Positions 21,774 to 31,441 of a stretch of 64,000 nt of DNA are shown piece after piece. This stretch comes from Gambelia wislizenii (taxonomy: Eukaryota > Chordata > Lepidosauria > Squamata > Crotaphytidae). The notes beneath the pieces were generated by a model that did not search any database, had not been told where the DNA came from, and saw only the letters and a list, made by a program, of their open reading frames with translations. Numbering within the stretch: the first letter of the stretch is position 1; the number at the start of each line of letters is the position of its first letter. The position numbers were made by a program, and so were the translations under genes. The stretch lies in NCBI GenBank assembly GCA_030847615.1, contig JAUMIR010000005.1, positions 105,801,116 to 105,865,115 of the forward strand. The letters run 5' to 3'.

Positions 21774-24700
21774 TTACAATGTCATTCCAACCATTTGTGT
21801 CAGCCTTTCATGTTTTTCTGCTGTCAATGCTTTTGTGAACAAATCTGCTATGTTGTGTTGTGTTTCTATATATCTCAATTCTATTTCACCCTCCTGAACC
21901 ATGTCTCGCACATTTTGATATCTTACACCAACATATTTTGTTCTGTTCTTCAAACTTTCAGTTTCAGCCATCGCTATGCATGACTGTGAATCTTCTAGAA
22001 TTTCCACTGGTATCTTGTAACTTTCATTTAAATCATTTAGCAATTGCTTAATCCACTGTACCTCATTTACTATCTCATTCAAAGCAGCGAATTCTGCTTC
22101 CGTTGTGCTTATCGCTACATTAGTTTGTTTTCTACTTCTCCATACTATTGGACTTTCACTATATTTAATTATCATTCCTGTAACTGACTTCTTGTCTCCT
22201 AATTCTGATGCAAATGAACTGTCTACATAACAATCTAGATCTGAACTACTGCTTCTTATAATCAATTTCCTATCTAAGGTTCCTTTCAAATATCTCAATA
22301 AATGTTTTACCGCTGTCCAGTCTTCAATTTTTGGATCATTAACCCTTCTAGACAATACATTTACAGCATAAGAAATGTCTGGTCTGGTATGACAAGATAT
22401 GAATTGTAAAGATCCTATTATACTTCTGAAGAAAGTCTTGTCCTCAAACGCTCTAGTTGTTTCCTCAGACACAAAACCAGTTGTCATTGGAGCTCTTACT
22501 ATTTTTGCATTCTGTAATCCACACTTTTCAATCAGTCTTTCAATTTTATTTCTCTGACTTAATAAACAATGTCCTTCTTCTGTCCATTCAACGCAAATAC
22601 CTAAATAAGACTTCAATACACCTAAGTCCTTCAAAACAAACTTCTTAGACAATTCTCTTTTTACTGACTCAATTTCCTGTTTTGACTTTGCTGCTACGCA
22701 CAAATCATCTACATAAATCACTAATACTATGTCTCCTTTTGTATAAACACAAGCATCTGCAATGCTCCTCTTGTAACCTAGCTTAACTAGCTCATCATTG
22801 ATGCACAGATTCCACGCTCTGGCACTTTGTTTTAAACCATACAACGCTTTCTTTAATTTATATACTCTCTGACTACCATTTTCTTCGAAACCTTGTGGCT
22901 GTTCCATAAATATTTCTTCATCCAGAACCGCATTCAAGTAAGCTGTCTCAAAATCAAAATGTTCTACAACTAAATTCCTTTTTACTGCTACAGCTAGAAC
23001 CATTCTCAGACTTTCTGGCTTTGCAGTTGGAGAATATGTCTTATCATAGTTCTCATACTGCTGTTGTGCAAAACCCTTAGCCACTAACCTAGCTTTATAT
23101 TTGATACTTCCATCTGGCATTTCTTTCCTTTTGTATACCCATTTACAACCAATTACTTTCTTGTCTTTGGGTCTGTCAACAATTTCAAAAACATCTTTAT
23201 TTACCAGGCAACCAAACTCATTATCCATTGCATCAAACCATCTTTCCTGTTCTTCGCTAGAATAACTTTCCAATTCTTCAAAACTTTCAGGCTCTTCTAC
23301 TGCTAAACAAGCTCTTGCCTTTGTCACAACAAACCTATCTGGAGGCTTTCTAACTCTATGACTACGCCTGGGAATAAAATCTGCTGTTCTGTCTCTTTCA
23401 TCCTCACTTTCTCTACTAGGAGTTGTAGTTCTATGACTAAATCTCTTGTCTTCAGTCATTCGAGTAGTAGTAGGCCTAGATGCTATCTCATCATCAGAAG
23501 AACTACCACTGCTGCTAGGTGATGCTTCCTGCTTAACTGAAACCCCTCCGTTTCCTGAAGTTGGTTCAGTTTGTGCTTTTGGCTCATTTGAACTCCCTAA
23601 CCTCAAAAACACTTCTTTATTGGCATGCAGTTTGTCCCAACCAGCATGTCTCTCGAAATTTGCAGACCTAGAATACTGCACTTGTTTTCCATCCAAATGA
23701 AACTTGTAGCTATTTCCAGAATACCCCAAAAACCTAAGCCTTTTGCTTTTGGGTTCTCCTTTCCTCCTGAAACAAGCAGGTGTGTAAACATGAGCAAATT
23801 GTCCAAAAACCCTTAAGTACTTGTAATTTGGCATTCTCCCATACAATACCCTGTAGGGAATGTCTTCAATTTCTGAATGATACAATCTGTTACTGATATG
23901 TATTGCAGTCAAAGTTGCTTCTGCCCAAAAACTATCTTTCACCCCTGCATCTGCCATCATACAAGCAGTAATTCTTTTTATATCTTGTATTTTCTTCTCT
24001 GCTAACCCATCCTCACTAGGACAAGCAGAGTTTGTAGTTTCATGCCTTATTCCCACCTTTTGAAACCAGTTAAACAATTGATTATTTAAAAATTCTCCTC
24101 CTCTATCAGTTATGATGGTGCCTACTCTGCTATCAAATTGTCTTTCCACCATTCTTACCCATGCTTTTAAACTTTGCCCAGCGTCAGATTTGTTTTTCAT
24201 TATTCTCACAAATGCAAACCTTGTATACCTATCAACAATTACTAGGAAATACTTGCTTCCCCCTAAGGACAAGCAATTAGCTTGGGCGACATCTGCATGT
24301 ACATACTGAAATGGTCTTTGAGCAATTCTTTTTGTTTTCTTAGCTACTGGAAAAGCTCTGACCTTTACCTGTTGACATACCGTACAATCTAAGTGGTTTT
24401 TGCATTCAGTAACTTTTAAATCTGGACACATACTGATTAAATTCTTTAAACATTTGAAGCTCGCATGGCCGAATTTTCTGTGAAGCTCGTGTATGCAGTC
24501 TTTGTGGATTGGAATATTTTCTATGTTATTAGCTTCTTCAACCCTGTAGCTATCAATATTGTCCTCCAAATAATAAAGTTTGTCCTTTTTCAAGCCTATG
24601 CCACGCAATTCCCCATTCATTTTTATCTTACACATGTTCTTTTCAAAGATGACTGTGTAGTCTCTTTCTGTTAATCTGCTTACTGATAACAAATTATTTT

Positions 24701-25739
24701 CTAACTCCTTTACATGTAAGACATCATTAAAATTCTCTTTTAGCCCTGGAATGTACACAGTACCCATTTGATTTACAGTACTTAGCTCTTTCCCGTCAGC
24801 CAAAACTACAGCATTTACATTAGCTGATTTTCTACTTCTTATTAAATTTATGTCATTACACATCAAAGATGTGGCTCCTGAATCAACTAGCCATTTAGAA
24901 TTTGCATTTTGTTTTTCCTTAATCATGGTTGCAACCCCCTTTTTATTACCACTGTCCCTCAAAAATGGAGGTCTGGACTGTTTTTGATACTGCCGCGGCT
25001 GCCATCTGCTCTCTGCTTGCTTGCGTCTCTCAGCTGCAAAATGTTTACAATGTCTCTGCAGATGACCAATCTTCTTACAATAAAAGCACCTCCGTTGCTC
25101 CCTTGTAGAGGCTGCTTCCTCCTGCGTTTGCCAGTCAGGAGTTGTTTGTTGTTTTGGCACAGTCTTTAAGCTTGCTGAGTCACCCTGCTCAGACATTCTT
25201 CTCTGGTTCTCTTCCAATATTCTGGCCACAATTAAGTCTCTATTAAGTTCAGCTTCTGGCAAGTTCTGCAAGCTGTTCGTTATGTTGTCCCACGAAGAGT
25301 CTAGCGATTCTACTAAAATGTAGCATTGCTGCTCTTTGCTAATTTGCACTCCCCTCAGTTCAGCTTGCACAAACAAATCTTGCATTATTTTTAAATGTTC
25401 TATCACACACTGCCCTTTAGCCATCTTTTGCCTGTATATTCTTTTAGACCATAGCATTTTTGCAAAAGCAGTTGAAGGAGTGTGTAATCTCTGCAAGGTA
25501 TCCCACACATCCTTGGCGGATGTTTTATCTCTGACGTCATTAATTAAGTCTTCTTCAAGCATGAGATAAAGACAGGCTTTTGCTTTACTATCTCTCTCTT
25601 TAGTGGCTTCATTAGCATCAGCTGCCAGCCCTGTTTCAACTGTTGACCACAGACCTTCCTTTACTAGTAGAGATTGGGCATAAATCTTCCAGGTAGAGTA
25701 GTTGTTTCTATTCAATTTACTAAACTTTAGAAATTCCAT
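21774..25739 (-). CDS. Copia-2 Gag-Pol polyprotein, intact
   Basis: A 1321-residue polyprotein in one frame with no stop or frameshift. Gag (about 1-250) carries a zinc knuckle CX2CX4HX4C (C218, C221, H226, C231). The protease has DSGAT at 286-290. Integrase shows H420/H425 with C452/C455, then catalytic D483, D545 (TDRGGEF) and E581, giving DX35E spacing. RT shows D929 (HFDFETAYLNA) and YVDD at 1009-1012. RNase H shows D1173, E1216 (TTEAEFAAL) and D1250. Integrase before RT defines Ty1/Copia. It would package the RNA, copy it and integrate the cDNA. The first ATG (MEFLKFSKL) lies 218 bp inside the 5' LTR and aligns with the Copia-1 Gag start. Gag and Pol share one frame, as in many Copia elements, so the Gag:Pol ratio must be set by processing or splicing; no frameshift site is needed. 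Probably capable of transposition. Confidence 0.96.
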   Translation of the reverse strand: MEFLKFSKLNRNNYSTWKIYAQSLLVKEGLWSTVETGLAADANEATKERDSKAKACLYLMLEEDLINDVRDKTSAKDVWDTLQRLHTPSTAFAKMLWSKRIYRQKMAKGQCVIEHLKIMQDLFVQAELRGVQISKEQQCYILVESLDSSWDNITNSLQNLPEAELNRDLIVARILEENQRRMSEQGDSASLKTVPKQQTTPDWQTQEEAASTREQRRCFYCKKIGHLQRHCKHFAAERRKQAESRWQPRQYQKQSRPPFLRDSGNKKGVATMIKEKQNANSKWLVDSGATSLMCNDINLIRSRKSANVNAVVLADGKELSTVNQMGTVYIPGLKENFNDVLHVKELENNLLSVSRLTERDYTVIFEKNMCKIKMNGELRGIGLKKDKLYYLEDNIDSYRVEEANNIENIPIHKDCIHELHRKFGHASFKCLKNLISMCPDLKVTECKNHLDCTVCQQVKVRAFPVAKKTKRIAQRPFQYVHADVAQANCLSLGGSKYFLVIVDRYTRFAFVRIMKNKSDAGQSLKAWVRMVERQFDSRVGTIITDRGGEFLNNQLFNWFQKVGIRHETTNSACPSEDGLAEKKIQDIKRITACMMADAGVKDSFWAEATLTAIHISNRLYHSEIEDIPYRVLYGRMPNYKYLRVFGQFAHVYTPACFRRKGEPKSKRLRFLGYSGNSYKFHLDGKQVQYSRSANFERHAGWDKLHANKEVFLRLGSSNEPKAQTEPTSGNGGVSVKQEASPSSSGSSSDDEIASRPTTTRMTEDKRFSHRTTTPSRESEDERDRTADFIPRRSHRVRKPPDRFVVTKARACLAVEEPESFEELESYSSEEQERWFDAMDNEFGCLVNKDVFEIVDRPKDKKVIGCKWVYKRKEMPDGSIKYKARLVAKGFAQQQYENYDKTYSPTAKPESLRMVLAVAVKRNLVVEHFDFETAYLNAVLDEEIFMEQPQGFEENGSQRVYKLKKALYGLKQSARAWNLCINDELVKLGYKRSIADACVYTKGDIVLVIYVDDLCVAAKSKQEIESVKRELSKKFVLKDLGVLKSYLGICVEWTEEGHCLLSQRNKIERLIEKCGLQNAKIVRAPMTTGFVSEETTRAFEDKTFFRSIIGSLQFISCHTRPDISYAVNVLSRRVNDPKIEDWTAVKHLLRYLKGTLDRKLIIRSSSSDLDCYVDSSFASELGDKKSVTGMIIKYSESPIVWRSRKQTNVAISTTEAEFAALNEIVNEVQWIKQLLNDLNESYKIPVEILEDSQSCIAMAETESLKNRTKYVGVRYQNVRDMVQEGEIELRYIETQHNIADLFTKALTAEKHERLTQMVGMTL

Positions 25740-25941
25740 CTTGATTTGTGCAGTGACTCAATTTGACACAGTCCTTCTGAGTATGCACAGCCGACCCGTC
25801 TGGGCTTAAGCAAAACACAAAATGATTTACTCACGAGGCTTATCAGTGCAGCACAAACAACTTGCTCTGATCTGTCGTCCACAAAGCTTTCTTCCACTCT
25901 CTGGAACTTTCAGCTTCTGTGGATGCTGGGTGCTCTAGTAA

Positions 25942-25956
25942 CTGGGCCCATAACCC
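25942..25956 (-). promoter_or_regulatory. Copia-2 primer-binding site (half tRNA-iMet)
   Basis: On the element's strand this is GGGTTATGGGCCCAG, a perfect 15-base complement of the anticodon stem-loop of vertebrate initiator tRNA-Met, one base after the 5' LTR. This is the known Copia mode, where an anticodon-cleaved 5' half of the tRNA primes minus-strand synthesis. Confidence 0.92.
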
Positions 25957-25957
25957 T

Positions 25958-26642
25958 TGTCAGGGATGATGGGAGTTGTAGCTCTTCACCTCTGGCTCAA
26001 ACTCACCACCTTGTTATGCAGCAGAGCTGACCAGCTTAGATCAGTGGTTAATGCTTTCCTCCAAAGCAGCAGAGTTTCAGAGAATAGGCTGAAGATCCTG
26101 ACAAACTCTCCAAGCCTTCTCACTCTTCTCCAGGTGTCTCCAAAATGTCTCCAGGATTCACTCAGGCAACTCAGTAGTTTTATATAAAACCTACTTTATT
26201 CTTCTATATAAATATACTATATGCTATAAGGTCAACAAATCACAATCTCTACACACTACTTTACAATATCTCCAAACCACTGCACCTCTACTCAACCCCA
26301 AAAATACATTGGCAAACATTGCAATTTTATAGCCATTGTTTATCACCACCCACTAGTTAGTTTCCACCCAGTGGGTGTGTACTTCCATTCTGATTGGTCC
26401 ATGTAGTTCCACCCATGCTTAAGACCAACCCATGTATTTCAACATTTCACCTTGTACACTTAATGATTCTCAGGTGTTTCCAATCTGCATTCAGTACCTC
26501 TGTCCTTGGCTCTCAGGCCTTCTAGATTACATTAGCAGTTTCACCTGTGTAGCCCCATAATTGCTCTTGCTTAGTCATTGTGACTTTCACATACATATTT
26601 TATTTCTTTCACTGTATGTCCCATGTTGCATTTTCCTTAACA
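25958..26642 (-). repeat. Copia-2 5' LTR (685 bp)
   Basis: Same length and, as far as read, the same sequence as 21058-21742. It would drive transcription towards lower coordinates. The short frames it contains are not genes. Confidence 0.95.
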
Positions 26643-26950
26643 GTTTCAGGGAGTCCTTGTATCGCTTTTTTGGAGTGCCCCTCTTACGCTGACCTGTGGC
26701 GAGTTCACCGTAGAGTACTATTTTTGGGAGGCGATGGTCCTCCATCCTAGAAAGGTGCCCTGCCCAGCACAGCTGTGGTCTCAATATCATGGCCTCAATA
26801 CTGGTGATCCCTGCTTGCTCAAGGACAGCAACATTTGTCACATAGTCAGTCCAGTGTATATTTAGGATTGTGCGTATACAGCGCTGATGAAAGCGTTCGA
26901 GGAGTCATAAGTGTTGGCGATAGGTGACCCATGTTTCAGACCCATAAAGG
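26643..26950 (-). mobile_element. LINE family W, copy 2, 5' part
   Basis: It resumes after Copia-2 with the second GTTTC and continues the RT C-terminus: KKRYKDSLK, then PQLCWAGHLSRMEDHRLPK and MTNVAVLEQAGITSIEAM. The copy is 5'-truncated at about 26950, near 'gggtctgaaacatgggtcac' read on the minus strand. Confidence 0.85.
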
Positions 26951-27200
26951 AGAATACAATAAATATCTCACAAAACTGCAAATCCTAGAATTCCATAGCA
27001 CTGAGCTATGGCAGTTAAAGTGGTGTCAAACTGCATTATTTCTGCAGTGTGTCAGCAAGCCAAAAAACCAAACCAGTTCATATATTTGGGCAAGGCAGCA
27101 AATAAACCAGGGATGGAAACTTGTAGCCCTCCAGGTGTTATTAGACTACAGCTCCCATCATCACTCATCGCTGACTATGCTGACTGGGAGTGATAGTGAG
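26951..27200. mobile_element. MITE fragments
   Basis: At 26965-27050 there is half of the palindromic MITE type ('cctagaattccatag', 'ggcagttaaagtggtgtcaa'). At about 27105-27200 a second small repeat has 'ccctccaggtgttattagac' and 'tacagctcccatcatcac', a common squamate hAT-like MITE motif. Both are degraded. Confidence 0.5.
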
Positions 27201-27490
27201 TTTCTATCCTGTAACATTTGGAGGATTACATGTTACCCCCTCCTGAAATAAACAATGTAACCAGATACATTACACATAAAAGCCTACCTGAAACATGAAA
27301 AGATGGACACACACACAGAAACAATACTGTTGGATTTGGAACCACTAGGTATGTCTTTTCATTACAGACACACAGTGGGAAGAAAAATTGGGCTTGCTGC
27401 TGAAAAAGAAATCCAGTGGTGACCGGTGGCCTTCATGTCAGTGGGGTGGTGAATCTATTTTGAGTTTTATAATAGCACTATAAGGGCTTT

Positions 27491-27701
27491 ATCACACTTC
27501 ACTGTTATAGTGCTATTATTCCACTTTAACTGATATGGCTGCCTCCTGTGGAATTCTGGGGTTTGTAGTTTAAGTGAGGCCCAAGAGCTCTCTGGCTGAG
27601 AATTCTAAATGCCCCTCCCTAAACTGCACATCCCAGGATTCCACAGGATGATGCCATGACAATTAAAGTAGAATAATAATGCTATAATAGTGTAGTGTGA
27701 T
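27491..27701. mobile_element. Palindromic MITE (about 210 bp)
   Basis: The ends 'atcacacttcactgttatag' and 'ctataatagtgtagtgtgat' form a long inverted repeat that extends through 'ttattccactttaactg'. The centre holds 'tgtggaattctggggtttgt' and the nearly complementary 'gcacatcccaggattccaca'. Other copies lie at 36516, 42330, 44525 and 44990. No coding capacity. Confidence 0.75.
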
Positions 27702-27710
27702 AATTTCTTA

Positions 27711-28295
27711 GGAGATTATCAGAAAGGAATGCAAAAGCGTTTCTGTCACACAATCTCCAATCCTGCCCCTGTCCCAGCAGAATAACCCTCCCCATCACAC
27801 TTACCTTCTCTCCCGTCGACAGGCAGCCCAGGAATGAACGGAGCTCTAACGGAGCCCCATTCACTTCCTGGACTGAATTCCCACCTGTTCTCGCGAGAAG
27901 ACATGCATGCAGGAAATTCAAAAATAAAAAGTAAAATACACACAAAAAAAGTTACACCAAGCACAGAAACATACTTTAAAACTTACAAGTAACCTGGGGA
28001 GGGTCATAAAAAGTGTATCACTTACCTGGATGTCGCAATCTCGCCCAGAAGTCTTCTGGTAGGACCACGCATTGATGCTGCATTCACATGAGTTAAATGG
28101 CTTGAGGTTTCACACGCTGGCAATGCTGGCACCAAAACGGGATGGGAGATCTATTGACAGCTTGTCCCATCAATAAAAACAAACACCATAATGATGGCAG
28201 CGGAACACAAAAGGATGATGTCATCTGATATTGGTGTCCTTTTGTGTTCTGCTGGCGTCATTATGGCACCACATTAGCCACATCTGATAATCTCC
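27711..28295. mobile_element. PIF/Harbinger-like MITE (585 bp)
   Basis: Ends GGAGATTATCAGA...TCTGATAATCTCC with TTA on both sides (27708-27710 and 28296-28298). It is the same family as 42954-43543 but in the opposite orientation (compare 'cctccccatcacacttacct' with its complement there). It lies 9 bp from the previous MITE. No transposase. Confidence 0.85.
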
Positions 28296-28429
28296 TTAGT
28301 CTGAATTTTAAAGGAACTATCCAAGGTACTGAGCCCTATTCCCAAAGTACATTCAGCAACTGTATAGCTCTTAAAGCTCTTAGACTAAAACTCAGACTGG
28401 GGGGGGGGATAAACCTGCATTATCTCCTG

Positions 28430-28907
28430 TAGGTATTCTGCCTTGGTCAGACCTCACCTAGAATACTGTGTCCAGTTCTGGGCACCACAATTCAAAAAGG
28501 ATATTGACAAATTGGAGCATGTCCCGAGAAGGGCAACTAAAATGGTGAAAGGTCTGGAAACAATGCCTTATGAGGAGAGACTTAGGGAGCTGGGTATGTT
28601 TAGCCTGGAAAAAAGATGGTTAAGAGGCGATATGATAGCCCTGTTTAAGTATTTGAAGGGGTGTCACGCTGAGGATGGAGCAGGCTTGTTTTCTGCTGCT
28701 CCAGAGACTGGAACACAGAGCAATGGATGCAAGCTCCAGGAACAGAGATTCCACCTCAACATTAGGAGGAACTTTTTGACAGTAAGAGCTGTTTGGCAGT
28801 GGAACACACTCCCTCGGAGCGTGGTGGGGTCTCCTTCCTTGGAGGTCTTTAAACAGAGGCTGGATTCTTCCAACTCTACAATTCTATGATTCTATGATTC
28901 TATGATC
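28430..28907 (+). mobile_element. CR1 LINE 3' end
   Basis: The frame 28443-28889 gives the CR1 ORF2 C-terminus: [55 protein letters not shown] and [12 protein letters not shown] deletion removes the segment between RLD and SSNSTIL, and the copy ends in repeated ATTCTATG. The RT core is missing (5'-truncated). Confidence 0.9.
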
Positions 28908-30505
28908 TATATACTGCACTCTTCTTTATTTCATCTAGGAATGCACCAATTCCAACTTGGCTTCTGGTTCAACTCTACTGCAATGTGACCTTGACTTCTG
29001 ATTGCTTCGTGACATAACATGCTGCCCTGTCAAAAGGGATCAAATATAGGTAAAGGTTTCCAGGGTGGTCAATAATTTTCTCAGTACTAATGGAATGTAT
29101 ACCCCCATGTTTCTGTGCGCAGTATTGATAGGACTGCAAAAGGCAAACCTTTAATAAATCCTGGGTAATGTAGTTTCACTGAAGAATCCTTATCTTCTTC
29201 TTTTTTTTAATATAGATTACTGTGAACCAGAAAGTCTGAGTGATAGTTTAAAACGAAGCGTAATCCCTGCCCCCAAAACCAATTACATAGTCAGCAAATG
29301 GGAAGGCAGTTTTTAACCTATCTAGGGTTGAGCAGCTCACTGTTCATTTGGTATATTACCTATAGCCTTGTCTTGTCAGTTTCTTCGAGAGAGTTGCAGG
29401 CTTCTCAATAATTCCTCTCTACAACTGAGTAACTTGTGGCATTTCCATCTTTGTTGGGGAAAAAAGAGTCGATAGCTTCTTGTCTGGCTGAGCACTCCAG
29501 GGAACACGATTTATCTTCACAAGTTTTAAAGTGGTGGCTAACATTGGAAGATGTATTTATGAGACCATTATTTTTACCCCACCCCCAGGAAGGAATCTGT
29601 CTTTTGCTGAAATCCTTTTGTCTTTAGTAGCCCCAACTAATAATGCCCTTGCTTTATCACTCAGCTCATAATAACGTTAGATGCTATTGTGTGTCTGAAA
29701 GAGCCTTTGATGGTTGAGATTTATGAAAATCAGTGAAGCACTGGAAAGCAAAGAGGAAGATAGCTACTTTGTTCATTATATACTGTGACTGTGCTCTTGC
29801 TCTGGTTTATTAATTGGACCAGTAAGCTCCTTATTTATGAAAACTGGTAAATTCATACAATACGGGCCTGTCTTCACTAGCCCAATGCCATTACAGTGCT
29901 ATAGATTTTAACAGTGGCTCTTAAAGAGAAATATAAATGAATGTGAAATTAGGTTTGGATCCAGATGAAAGTTATACTTTAGGATGTGAAAAATCAATTA
30001 GCTTTGTTTGCATTATATTTCTCAGAATTCCATCAGTACTCTAGTCAGACTCAAACCAAGAGATCAGCAGTGTGGGACAGTGGCTAGAGGATTGGTCTAG
30101 AAATGATGAGTAAGCAGAAAGTTTAATTTAAATCTTAGAATAGCAAACCTTAAGCTTTTTATCTTCAGGGAACCTTTTCCATATTGCATTATTTACTCAG
30201 AAACTACCATCTCTGAGAATCCCAATGTATTACAGAAGACTGGATAGAATCACACATACTTTATTTAATTTGAAAATAATTTTAAGGAAGTGGTGATTAT
30301 TTTTTTTAATGGGGATATTTATTTCTTGAAGGAAACATGGGCCAAAATCCTACTGGGGAATTTGGATGGCTAAATAGGACTTAGGTCATTGCAACTCACT
30401 TTTTGGGGGGGTCATTGCAGAGGTTAGAATTCTTTATTGACTGTACAATTACCCAAAACCACCTTTCAAGCTGTGCAGCCCCTGCAGCATGACCATTTCC
30501 ATGTT
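28908..30505. other. Mostly no feature; weak terminal-exon candidate inside
   Basis: No repeat family identified except a possible SINE head at about 30068-30110 ('cagtgtgggacagtggctag'). At 29196-29215 a pyrimidine tract and AG precede a 32-codon frame with a stop at 29314-29316. This could be a terminal exon but may well be chance. Confidence 0.35.
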
Positions 30506-31262
30506 TCTGGTGACAAAGAGATCGATCACAGATTAGCAAAGGCACATAGCACATTTGGAAGACGTTACAAAAGAGTCTGGAGTAATAAACACCTGAGGCA
30601 AAACACAAAAATCAGTGTGTATAGAGCCATTGTACTGTCTATTTTCCTTTATGGGTCTGAAACATCGGTCACCTATCGCCACCACTTACAACTCCTCGAA
30701 CGCTTCCATCAGCGCTGTTTATGCACAATCCTAAATATACACTGGACTGACTATGTGACGAATGTTGCTGTCCTTGAGCAAGCAGGGATCACCAGCATTG
30801 AGGCCATGATATTGAGAACACAGCTGTGCTGGGCAGGGCATGTTTCTAGGATGGAGGACCATCGCCTCCCCAAAATAGTACTCTATGGTGAACTCGTCAT
30901 GGGTCAGCGTAAGAGGGGCGCTCCAAAAAAGTGATACAGGGACTCCCTGAAACAACATCTCAGGCTCGGCCAAATTGACCACCAACAATGGTCCGCCATG
31001 GCCTCACATTGGGAGGCATGGAGACACATTATCCACAATGCTGCAGCCTTATTTGAGAACTCACGCCAAACAAGTCTTGAAGAGAAACGACAACGCAGAA
31101 AGAATCACAATCCGAAAACATCACCCAAGGAGACCTTCTGTTTTGCTTTCTGCAACCGGACTTGTCTATCTCGGATTGGCTTTTTTAGACATCATTGCGC
31201 TTGCAGAAAGCACGGGATGAGTCCTTCCTGAATCTTCGCTTGCGAAGAAAAGCCAGAGAGAG
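30506..31262 (+). mobile_element. LINE family W, copy 3 (5'-truncated)
   Basis: The frame from about 30506 reads DKEIDHRLAKAHSTFGRRYK, then YRAIVLSIFLYGSETS and QLCWAGHVSRMEDHRLP, with a stop at 30932-30934, where a premature TGA replaces the Arg codon of the KKRY motif. The C-terminal zinc-finger region continues to about 31231 (FCNRTCLSRIGFF). The 3' end has a hairpin CTTCG-CTTG-CGAAG at 31234-31247, then AAAAGCCAGAGAGAGAG. Inactive. Confidence 0.87.
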
Positions 31263-31266
31263 AGGG

Positions 31267-31441
31267 AAATCAGGGGGATCATCAGAGATGCATCTAGCCA
31301 TTTTCCTACAACTGGATATGCTGCAAGGAAGTTGTCTGCAAGGACCTCTCAGGGAACCCTGGAGCTCCCTGTGGATGCCTGTTGCAGCATGTCCAGCTAC
31401 AGGAAAATGGCTGGATGCATCTCTGTTGAACCCCCTGATTT
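31267..31441. repeat. Foldback element (inverted repeat)
   Basis: Two arms of about 60 bases are nearly complementary: 'cagagatgcatctagccatt' on the left against 'tggctggatgcatctctg' on the right, with 'aatcaggggg' and 'ccccctgatt' at the edges. A spacer of about 55 bases lies between. It directly follows the AG tail of LINE W3. Confidence 0.75.

Larger units (their letters stand above)
21058..26642 (-). mobile_element. Copia-2, complete and young Ty1/Copia retrotransposon
   Basis: A 5585-bp element with two 685-bp LTRs, primer-binding site, one unbroken gag-pol frame, polypurine tract and a perfect 5-bp target duplication (GTTTC). It inserted into LINE W2, whose two halves rejoin exactly in line with LINE W1 when the element and one GTTTC are removed. 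The lack of visible differences between the LTRs indicates a very recent insertion. Confidence 0.96.

Noticed and set aside
24465..24674. Plus-strand frames across 21795-25569
   Set aside because: They are antisense shadows of the Copia-2 gag-pol frame.
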